A DNA stretch of 64,000 bases from Spirometra erinaceieuropaei (lineage: Eukaryota > Platyhelminthes > Cestoda > Diphyllobothriidea > Diphyllobothriidae). The notes beneath the pieces were generated by a model. It did no database searches, was not told where the DNA came from, and saw only the letters and a program-made list of their open reading frames with translations. This document shows positions 51,801 through 63,800 of this stretch, one piece after another. The position numbers and the translations under genes were made by a program. How positions within the stretch are numbered: position 1 is the first letter of the stretch; every line of letters begins with the position of its first letter. The stretch lies in assembly GCA_902702965.1 (NCBI GenBank), contig CACRXP010000139.1:1097806-1161805 (forward strand). Direction: 5' to 3'.

Positions 51801-54800
51801 GATAAATTTGTATCCTCCACAAATTACGCATATTAACACATAAACATTGTAGTGTCAGAAATAGATGATGAATATGACAGACTGCTCCCGAAAACACACT
51901 TGAATCATAGTCTGAAAGCAGTAAAATTAAGTGAAACGCAGACTGTATCACACAGTATGCAGGTTTTATTAAAACTGCAATTATAACTGGAGTTTGATCC
52001 TCTTCGGATTGCAAAAGACTAAGGAATAAAGCGTTTTGTAAAGAAATGAGCGAAATATTCTCCCGTGTCTAGTTTCTACCAAGTATGGTGAAGAGATAGG
52101 GCAAAATGCGACAGTAAGGACATATTCAAATGCTATTTATGCATTTTCGCATGCACGCTAACAATGTCGAGGTTGGAGTTTGCAGGCTGCTGTGTAAATG
52201 TTAGATTTAGCTAATACCACTTGTTACTGCCTTCTACAAAACCCCTTAATAATTTACCTCATCAAAAATGTACAAGTTAAATGCATTTAGTGTTTCATTA
52301 GACTCGTTTTCTACTTTTAAATTGGTAAGTAAACAAGTGCAAAAAATTTCCCATGCGTTAGTTTTTGCGGAGGAAGCAACCCCCAGCCAGGATGCGGCAG
52401 GCGCCTTCTAGGATCCATTCACATAAAAGCCCGAATGTCTAAATGCATCTAAAAAAAGAACGACCACCGTCCCCATGTTCGACGACAAGCTGGTTACGTA
52501 ACAGGGAGAGTATGCCCCTTGGCTAAACATTTGCAAAATTTTCAACCGTTTACAAAGGAAGCTTTTTAAGCCATTTTGAGTGTTTTCTTTTAAAATAAAA
52601 CATCATGCATTTTTGTTAAATAATAAGGCATTTAGTTTTACTTATAAGGCTTGTGAAGGACAAGATAACGTTGGTCCTTCTCTGGACTAATTTATCTGCG
52701 TCAAATGACCTTTAAGCGATCCATGATAGTAAGCATATAAAAAGACAATCCAGGCTATACTATAAAATGCAAAAAAGATGGAAGGAACTCGCTATAAACC
52801 AACCTACATTCACGCACACTTTTAAGGAAGCGACTTATTGCTAAAGACAAAAACTCGAAGGTCAAACTCATTCGTTTGTTGATTAATTGTAGGCATATGC
52901 AAATATGCATACTCTAACCAGGTGACGAGATAAGACGTGTGTTTGTCGGTGAAATGTTTTCATAAGGGCTGAATGCTTTGTTTGGCAGTCCGAGAAATAA
53001 ACGGGTTTTATGTGAGTCCTCTTCCTCTCGTAACAAGACGAACAGCATCTACCGACGCACTCGTGTTCATGTGTTATTTTATGTGATATTGATATAAAAC
53101 GAGCCTTGTATAGTTTTCGTTCTACGGCGGTCTTCTAAAAGTGAGACGCAAATCTTCCTCACCATTCAGTATTGCCCATTTGCATACCACATGGTCCAGT
53201 CCGCGCGGCACCAACCTATCCTCCGACTTTCTTCCTTTGCTTAAGTCTGAAGTATGGGAAAGTCGGCAAATTCCTACAACGGCACTATGTAAAGGTCGTA
53301 AGGACTCTCGTGAAGTATGTAACGAATTCATTTATCACTGTCTAGAATTTTTAGGACTCCAGATTGCAGTAAGGATGTCGTATATGTTACATTTGTGCCT
53401 AGCGCATAGATTACAAACATGCTTTCTGCCACTATATACTTGAAGTATTTCTGCCGTGGGCCTTTATATGTTTGCGGAAAGACAAAAATATCTCACGCAA
53501 AAACAAAAGTGTAGTAATCGTCATTTTTACCCGTCGGCACAAACATACAATATGTAGCATTTTCGTCATGCACAAATAACACTATAAACGTAATTGCTGC
53601 TCTATCAAAGCCCAGATTTCTCAAGAACATAAAAGCGTTATATCTGTTAGCAGATGTATTTCCTCTAATTTGCATGGATCCCTTAGTTAACTTTTCCTAT
53701 TTTTAAAAAAGAGGATTGTTGCTGGTCTTTGAAGACCAAACTCATTTACATGGCGGTGTTGACTTTGGCAGATTGCGCGCTCTAAATGCGTTTGGTATAA
53801 TATTCCCATTTTCATTTTTCAATTGTCTCGCTACCACCTGCAACTAATGTTTTAAATATAAATCTATTCGCACCAAGGGTGAAATTCTGGCCTATCATGT
53901 TAGGTCCTACGAAAACTGGCCGCAATCCTGATTAAGCATTGCTGGTCAAAAAAGGGGAGAAAGCGACGCCCCCTTGAATCTTTAATCTCTTTTAGATGTA
54001 TGTTAAAACTGTTTTGGTTGTTCTTCCTAAAGTGTCGCGTATGCAGTATTTTCTAGATACTTTGGCACGTCTTATGGCAGTATGCGGTTGTCGACCGTAT
54101 CAGAAAACTGGCATTTGCATAATTAAAAGGAGGTGTCCTCCCTTCGTTAAACCCCCAGCCCGTCGAAGTAAACGTTTTTTTCAAACCTGAATTAGGGGGC
54201 TATTTAAAGGAAACTTATGACTCAGTTGAAGAGGAAATTTTTAGGGAAGACTTCCCCCGTGTCGGTCGACTTTCCCTTTCTTTTGCATTATATTCGTATA
54301 TTCATCTCAAACATCTTACTAGACAACGAAAAACGTCTCGCCTTAATAAATTCATGACTCTATAGACGAGATTTGATCTCTACTATCAGTTTTACTTTCA
54401 GTTGTCCGTCAAGTTGGTTTCCCTAAACTCAAAAAGTCGTCCCTTTTTTTTGTCGGGCATTGTAACATAAAGCCGTCATTGATAGGTACTTGATTCATAG
54501 CCTACTTAACCATTGTTTTCTTCTCCCTTCTTCCAAAGTCCTGCTCTATGCAGCCTACGCTCGTTTTAACTCATCGCGTCAGCCTGCCATTGTGATTTTT
54601 AGTAGGCTGCGCGATCACGGCATTAATAATCTGAACACTATGGTCTCAAGTCACTTCCTACAATCAATTTTACCTAGTCATCTGAGACTCACTGAATGAC
54701 CTTCCCCAAGTGTCAGTATAAAACCAAATCCAGCATAATCCATGCTCTTGGCGAGGAGGTTTATTTTCCTTGCAGAGACCTAGGTAATTGGGAAAAGGTT

Positions 54801-57800
54801 GGGCATTAACCGGTCACTGCTGAGTCTTTGATAAAGTTTTATGCCAGCGAACATTCGAGAGTGGCTATCGGTAAAATATCACTTGCCGACAGATAAAATT
54901 TATTTGTGCACTCATTTTGTTTAATCTGGCAATTTTGAGTATATTCTTCTCCCCAATAAATCTGCGCTACTTCAAGACTTTGAATTTTAACCTCTTCCAT
55001 TTTCCCTTCAAATTGACGATCTGATGTCATCCAGAGACTGATTGTACGCTAGGTGTGCTAACGATACGGTTTTTATTCGCGCGGACTAAGACGAGGTCTG
55101 TGTCCATCTCCTTTATTACGACTTGTATTATGTCCCGGTACAGTCGCCTTAAAACGCATTTTAACTTGACAGTCGACATTATTTTGAGGCATTTGTTGGT
55201 TAAAACAACCTCTCAATCCTTAATTCAATAATATACTTATTGGATGAATCCCGTCTTTTCAGTCCTTCACTATCACTCTGTGCTGCAATTACACATTTAC
55301 ACTTATCTAAGATTCCTGTTAGCAAGAAGTGTAAATTTTCTTGCGACACTGGGCATTTCATTTTTGTTACAGTTATTAACTGTTTATTCGACGATTCATG
55401 AATAATGAGATACTCGCATATATCCCTTGTTATACTCTTGGGATCTTCTACTCTATGGAAAAATAATTCCTGTTTTATGCCTCATTATTTGCGACGTCAA
55501 TTGAGTTGTATATATTTCTCACTTCATTCTCATCGGTAGCTTGGTATTACGACATCTTGCAGACCTCAAACACTTTATTTACGGCATTTTTTATGAGGCT
55601 GTTCGTATCCTTCAGTAGGAACTAAATGCCCGGAAGTAACTTTGTCTAACTAGATCTAACTTCGATCAAATGACCTGCAGTAATATGGCACATTAAAAAT
55701 CGACTAAACTAACACTGCCACAATTTCTGTCGTGTAATGAGAATAAAACTCGATAACTGAGTATACACTTTCAGCCAAAGCGATCACGAATTTTAATGTT
55801 AGGCTTTGTTCCCCAGAGACGAATTCATTTGTATTTTAAGTATAGTGGTTCGAAATGGCTCATGCCAAAACTTCAACGTCCTTGTTTCAAAGTAAGCTCA
55901 TTCTCTCTCATTGGCGTCGTCAAACTGCAGGACACGTCAAAAGGCTTGTTTGCGTAAGTGATCTTAACTCAAACATACATTCCATTTTGATTCCACAGAC
56001 TCAATGTTGAGGCATTCAAATTACGAAACAGAGCGACCTGTAGCTTAATGTTTAAAAACGGGTGCTGTTAACTTATATTTCGTTTCTGGACCACACAGCT
56101 TTTTGATATTTTCCACGGTCGTAGGGTTTTACGTTCGTTTGTCTGAAGGCTCAATCAAAATTTTCCACTTAATAACACAATTCACGTGTTTAAAGCATGC
56201 CACAAATGCGTATCATTGGTTGAGCCCAGAAGATTTGTGCTCACAAACTGTTGATTATCGTTGACTTTCTAAATGAAACCATAGGAGACTTTCTTGTTTT
56301 TAAAAGAAAAGTCCGCTCTAAATTAGATACTTTTAACATGAAGAAGCGAAACAGTTATTTAACAGGGCTTATACTCCGGCCTACTTGGATTTTAATTGCT
56401 TCTCACTCAACCTGATTTTCAAGGGTCTCATAGTGCAATAATTATATGCCATCGTACTCATGAAATCGTTTGTTTTAGTGTTTGCCAACGAGCAAAGAGA
56501 TTAGTCGTATCTTCGTAAAAAACCTGAAACATGATTAAAATGCATGTGTGATCCCCGTATACAGCATTTTTGACCTATTAGGCATTAAAAATCCTAAAAT
56601 TTGAGAAAAAATCCTAGAGAGCGCCTGAATTCACTAGATAATCGTGAACGCCACAAATCTGAGGCCAAGGTATATCGCCTTTTGAACATTTAACGGGGAA
56701 AACCCTTGTAAATAAAATATCCTAACACCGTCAACTCTTTCTATTGAGGGTCCAACGCTTCCCTAATTGAATGGCCACTGTATCAGACCCTTGAAGGTTT
56801 CAAAATACAGACTTTCAGGCTGTATGTATGAAGAGACATATCCCACATACCTTTAGTGAACTTATTTCACTAACGATATGCATTTTAAAAACCGAGTCAT
56901 TAAAAAGGTAATGCTTTGTTGAGCTTTTCCATAAGGTAGCACATTATAATCTTAACGACATCTAGACACAGATCGTGAATAGTTCTTTTTGAATCCGCAA
57001 AGTAAATAAAATAGCATTTGGGAATACGAGGCAGCCTTTAGAGCCCTCAATCGATTCAAAATATTTGCAAAGCTCTAATTGCCAAAGAAACACCGTTTAC
57101 TATTTTAAAATAATAGTTGCAGGTTTTTGTGTATGAGCAACCTATTTACGATGTGACTGTGTTGAAGAAAGAGAGAGAAGTAGAAAAACAAGAAGAATAG
57201 GTAGAGTAGGAGGTAGAGGAGTGGAAGAAATGTGGTGAAGAAGAGGAAGTGGAGGAAGAGTAGAAGAAGAACAAAAAGAAAATTAAGAAGGGAAGGCCGT
57301 GACGACACCATCTCCCAAATGCGATTTGTTTTATTTTTTGAGCAAATCGACCTAAACAGTGCATTAAGGACTTCTTACGATGTGAAAGAAAAATTAAATA
57401 TTAAAGTGTTTCACCTCCTACCTGAACGTAGTTTGCGGTACCGGTCGCCAGCTTTGGCAAGACGACATCCGGAGAGTCCGGCGGATAATCATGCTTACTC
57501 TTCTTGGATTTCGGTCCATCCATAGACTCAGGTGTTGGAAAAGGAATTTCTTCCGGTGACTTGGAGCACAACCAGCTGAAGATAGCCCTCACCTTCGCTT
57601 CATCTGTCTCTAGCCCACGAGATGTGATTAAGTGATAATAAAGGTCAGCCCAACAGCTCGGTTTTGCTTCATCCAATGCAAGGAGTCGTGCTTTAGAGTC
57701 CACAGGCTGCTCGGTGTGCGGTTTTGTGAGCAGATTATGTACGTCAGCTGCTGGCTTGCAAGAATTCGCCTCGATTGGGGGTTGGTAGTTGCCCTCTTTG

Positions 57801-60800
57801 TCCTTCTTCAGTAACGGTGCGGCAGCAGGAAGCTTAAAGTCTGCCGGTGCTGCGGAGAGAAACACTACCAGTTTTCTAACGTGGTTCTCTCCAGTCGGCG
57901 CTGCTTGTTGTTGATTGTCCGCTGTCGCTTCAACAACATCCCCTGTTTGTCACCAATGGTGGATTACAAGAAGAATCTTAGTTAGAAAATCCTGGTGAGT
58001 CAAAATGAATTTTCTTGCCCACACAGAGAACATTAAAAGTCGTGTTTAATTTTGAATTACGAAAAAAGAATCTGATCGCCTGACATTCCATCATTCACTT
58101 CTAACAACTTATACCTCTTTTTAGGAGCGGCTGCATGCGTGCTTATCAAACAGTCTTCAGTTCGCGAATGAAACATTTTCGGAAATTTTTCTTATATGAG
58201 ACGTAAAAACATTCCTTTATTTGAGTCAAAAGCGTTTTATAACGTGCTCGTATCCGCAAAAATTAAGAACACCCGCCTATTCAGTGGGTAAAGGTCAGGC
58301 TTTTTAAAATGAATTATTCAGGCCTGAGAGACGCCTCATTGATTGTGTACAAGGAATAAGGAATCAACTAACTGCAGAAGATGCAACGAGACATAACTGA
58401 TTAAGGAAACTTCCAGTTCCTGAAAGTTTCTATGGTTTCAAAGAACAAATGCTCTTAGGTAGTTGCTACGTGTAAAGGTAAGCATTTTTCAACCTCTCTT
58501 TGTCCGCGATGTCATTGCCCGTTGTGGAAGATCAGCTAACTATGAATTTATTACTCATACATATAAATTGGTTTGTCGCAGTACCTACATAAGTGAAAGG
58601 TCATGCCCTTATTGCGGAAGCGCTAGTGGGTTACGAAGTAACTGAGAAATGACTCTTTAGTGAGTTCCGTAACGTTTCCCATATAATAACCTGCATATCC
58701 TTGATTTTTCAAATTGAAACTGTCAAATTCATTGGAAACTAATTCGCGAATTTGAAGTATTGTCATCATGTTAACTATGCCACAGAACAGCTTTAAGGAT
58801 GTCGTGTGTCTGCTATCCCAAAATTTAGTTACGTACGACTTTCGTAGCCTGGCGGGCGCTGGCAATTCTATGGCACCATTTGCCTTGCCAGTAAATGCGC
58901 TTGCACTCCCGTTGGGTATACACATCGTGAGCAAAGTTCCCTAGTTACTAGTGTAATCCACTTTTGTTAATGATTAAAACCCTAATGAAGTGTTTGTTGC
59001 AGACCAGGGGGTTTTGTGGTACGCCTGAGTGCGGATCCGATCGTGCAAGTCACCTGCACCCTCTTCCGCCTCCGGTCTACTTGACGATGTTAGGACACTG
59101 GACCCAGATGGAGGAGGAAAAAATGCTGTATTTTCCGCGCAAGTTTACTTTCACTACAAACTAATCCATGCGCAAGTCACCATGCCTGCTCCATCTTACG
59201 CAGTAGTGATAAACAGATACGACGATCGAACTGTCAGTATGCTACAGATCACTTGTTTTCCAATCTGAGTGTTATCGAACTGAATTCGCCCAGTTTCTTT
59301 TGAAGCTTTGATAGCTAAATCTAAAACAACGCGCCCCAAAGATGTTGTTCCAAATTTTAATTCAAAGTTCCTTTAGTCTGATGTTTTGCTGCACTCTCAT
59401 ATAAAACAATTATACAATATGAAGAAACTAGTAGGCATAGGAGATTACAAAAATGTCGGATGCCTGTTAGCTAGTGTAATGAGTGTTTCCGCACTCCCTG
59501 CTTTCCCCCCTAGGAATGCGACTTACTCTGGCCCGGTGAATTTGTGTGTACCGTTACTCCTGGTTATGCAATTATACTTTAATTTATCGAAAAATTTGTT
59601 GTCACAACCATGCACGTACTTTTGCACATTTTTGTTGACAGTAATGAATTCTAGATGCGAAAAATATTGTGGTATTTTGGCAAAGATGGTCTCTGAACAA
59701 GCCCGCGCATATTGCGAAAAGAAGCCCTCCATTTGTCACTTTAAATGTGGCCATCTCTTATATACTCGAGCTCTGGAAGTTGGAATCTCCAATTTTGGAT
59801 GATAAGGCATTGTACGTGTCCGTTTCTGACTAGTTTCAAATTTGCATTTTGCGTGTTGCAGTAATACATTTGGTGAATCTTGGTAATCTTGTGCCCTTGT
59901 ACACGTTTCTTATTTTAAATGTTGAATTTTTAAATTGATGTTTTAAGTTAGTTGGTTAAAATTGAAATGTGTCGTAATAACATGCATTTCCAATTTGTTC
60001 ATGTGGACGAAAATAATCGACTGTCTAGCTTTTTCTTACCATCTTGAATATTGTGTTATATACGTTTGTGACTAGGACAATAAAACCCAGTAAACGTAAA
60101 ACGTTCTTCCTTCACACAGCTTTTTCCCTCTAAATTTGGGACGTTATTGAGGAACCCCTAATGTAAGACTCATGAGAATTCATTAGTGTCATCAAATATT
60201 TTTCCACCAACTATGGAGTATACCCCTATCTTTTGAGTTCGTATGACAAAAAACTAACACCCATGATCTCATTACATTTGGGCGATGTTGTGGCGTCATA
60301 TTCACGTAGTAACAGTACTGCACCATGAAGAACCGTTAAGCAATTACCAATGACACATAGGTAGACGGAAAGTAGTCGATTCTGCATAAATGTAACCAGT
60401 ATGCATTTTAATATTCAGACGTAAACGTAATAATTTAAAGCGAATAACCAACCGATAGTGACCATTTCATACAAATAGTTTGCTTTCGGATAAGTGCTAT
60501 TCGCCATCTGGCATGGATCTCAACTTCTTTTTGAGAGAATTTTGAAATAAAAGGCCTGCCTTCTTATGCAGAATTGCAATACATGTGTTCTCTTGCAAAC
60601 ATGCAACGTGTATTAACTAAACTGTCATCAGAACGATCGACAATATTTATCCATGATGAGCGCCTGCTTTCGGACAAAAAAAGTAATTGTTAATTGCCAA
60701 GGGTAGACAGAGTAGACTAAGTTACATTAAATATCATTTGTGCTAACTCGTTTATTCAAATCAATGGTGAAATTTGATCAGTATAATGATGATCCGTTTG

Positions 60801-63800
60801 TTGGCCGCGATGCGACACCGTTGAAGGGCACAGCAAACGATTTGGGGAAGTATAATTTAATTTACAATGACAATACACGCCGGTTAACCATAAGATGGAT
60901 TATTAAAATGTTTTGACTGAAAAACGGAAAATTATCGCGAGGAGGAGCATTGAAGTTTGTATTTTTTAAATAGAAACTTCAAAGGCACTTTATTGTCACA
61001 CGGTGCCATGTCTGTTTGCGCGCGAGAGCACTAACATAGTTCATAGAATCGACCTTAAACATGACGAGTCCAACCATGCTGTTGAGTCCAAATGAAAGCC
61101 GCAGAGTAGACTGCACAAATGCGAACTCATCTTAAAACGTGCCTAACATATGGAAGCAATAGCGGACCCTTGCGATGGCCGTGTGAGAGGTCAATATTTA
61201 TATATCATGTAGACCTCCTCGGAAGCAGAGACGGTCAATTGATCTGTTAAATTCCCCATGTTTACTGCGGCTTATGTCATTGTCTGAGCCAAATGGATTT
61301 AACTGGGGAAACTATAAATGCAGCTATGGTGCCAATAATCCCTTTCGAGCTGATACTGGCAACTTCTCAGTGGTCAAGGTTTGACAACTGGGATATAATG
61401 ACGCGAGTAAAGATCGGTATTACCTAGCCTTCAGCCTTGCAGGAGCACGTTTCAAACGAGTAGATAAATAAAGGTTAATGCGAGCAGGCATGCTGACTGC
61501 AAGGCAGCGACTACAAAATCGATCGCCAACAACCGGAGCATACGTTTTAACGTCGAACGGCAGATGGAACGCTAACCGTAAGAGCTCAATAAATAGCTTT
61601 GTAGTGTACGATGTCTTTATCAAAAAGAATCGGTAGACCCAGTTGTTGGAAAAGCTGGAGGACGAATAAATGCACTGCAGAAACCTCCATTGGCTTTTCA
61701 ATAGTCTTTCATGGGGCCGATAGTTGCCTACATGATAATAATAATTACGTGGAATAATATATTTACCTAATTTAAAGGTTTTGACTTGTGGGCAGAGGTT
61801 ATCAAAATGTCGTAATTTGTTTCTGTCCATATTTTATTACTCACAAGCGCGGTCCTTAATAAAGCTTTTTATCGAACAAGCTCATTGGCTTGATTTAGGT
61901 ATAGTCCTGAATTCGCAGAAGGCAGTACTGTCAGGTAACACAGGCTTTGAGAGTTAAACGATGGACCAACAAATCGCAGTAAATAGGTTGATGATGTTAA
62001 AATTTATCTAATCTTCAAATAGTCATTTTGAGAGTAAAAAGGGAACTTTCAAATAAATGTACTCCTCTCTCCCAGATAACTGATGCATTATTCTCAACTA
62101 ATGCAGAATCCGCTGTTCCTTTCAATAATTGACATATGCAATACTATAAAGTGTGCGTAAGACCTCTGTAATGACGAATGTCGTCCCATTCTGCGTATTT
62201 GTTTGCAGGTGATACGTTGCAAATGGACGTGTGATTGCTTATTCACAGATTATTCACTTGCTGCTGGGCGGCATTCCAACAGAGCAGTGTACGGAAGTTA
62301 TGAATAGCGGCTCTGAAAGTCGACGCACTTACAGAGGACCCAAATAAATTTATAAATATAAACCGGATTTTTAAAAGACTTTACTGGATAATCTACTGCG
62401 CGTGATAACTATCAACTTCTACCTGACTCCTGGTTGCCTGATAAAATTATCGGCCTAAAAATAAAGCTGGGTTACCAGTAGGAATTCAGTTTAAAATCCA
62501 GATAATTTTTCTTCCTTATAGGTTCCAGGACTACCTGGAGGATGATGGTGACGGTAACCAAATTTTCGTCATTAATTTCGCAGTAAATATTATTTGGCCG
62601 GAAAGCATACAGGAGCTTTCAAAACAGGCGCTGTAGCGGAGGGCAATACCGAATTTTTACTCCGCCCATTATTAAAAGGGGCAATGTTTGATTGTTAGCT
62701 AATAATCCGTGACTTCTTTTCAAGCATTTACCATTAATTTGGGCGAAACCAGTTAAGTGGTCGAAATAAAAATCATGTATAGTAGGAGTTTAGTTTGTAG
62801 CTCAAAACGATACAGTCGCTGAAATGGATGAAGATAAATGATTGCACATTTGCGTTTTAGTACATTCTAAACAAATTTATTTAGGCCTTTTTGCCTATAT
62901 ACTATCTCAGCTTGGATTTTGTGGACTTATATTCACATCGGTATTTGTATGTCTAAGACACGCAAACATGCTTCATTGTATAATCCCAAATATGAGCGCT
63001 AGGCCGACAGTTCCTCATATATGTAGCATTTTCGAAAAATATATTGTGTTATGGTCTCACGTCAAGCATCAAGGGCAGCTTTTTGTCATCGAACCTACTA
63101 ATTTATTTTTGCGCTTTTAGCTCCTAGATACAAAAATAAGGCCTTTTGGTATATAAATGCTTTTGTAAAAATCAATGAGGATAAATTATTTAGACCCTAC
63201 ATAACTCATTACGAACTCTTTGAGGTCTACCGACAAGGCTTTATCTCGACGACGTTTCCACATAGACCCGATAAACGTAATAGTAAACAGGTGCATGTCT
63301 TTATTGCATCAGAGCATGTTAATAATTACTCTCTTCTATTAGGGTCAGTTCGCCCCACTAAAAATTAGAAACAACTCGCTAAAGATTCATAAGCAGTTTT
63401 ATGACTATAATAATAATAAACATATCCTATATGTCCCCATCGCGTGCTTGGCTTGTAAGCTCACGGAACTCTGTTTTCACACGGGTGATAATCTGTCTAT
63501 AAGCTCAACTTTAGTTTTTAGAGCGGACCGCTCTCCCGTATATCGTCAATTTTGTTTTCAAAATTAGCTTCATGCAAAGGTCTATGCTGGCATTTATAAA
63601 ACTGTAATAGACTTCTGGAAATGATATCCTATATAAGATGAAAATGAGCTTTTTGAACTTAAATGGGATTTTACCCTAAATGAAAGAGAGGGATGAATGT
63701 ATTGAGAGCCAAGTAAACATCTGATATTAACAGACAATTATTTTTCTCACACTGTCAACATCTTGTTTAAAATATCAAGGGTAGTATAAGGCAATTAAGC

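Noticed and set aside
53122..53443. Overlapping open frames on both strands in a GC-richer patch
   Set aside because: No motif on either strand. Possibly an old repeat, but nothing supports a gene.
57105..57364. Phe/Leu/Ser-rich minus-strand and Lys/Arg-rich plus-strand open frames
   Set aside because: Both are translations of the purine/pyrimidine simple-sequence tract.
59386..59802. 138-codon plus-strand open frame in the first intron
   Set aside because: It has no recognised domain, splice context or repeat relation. It could be chance in low-GC sequence, so it was not listed as a gene.
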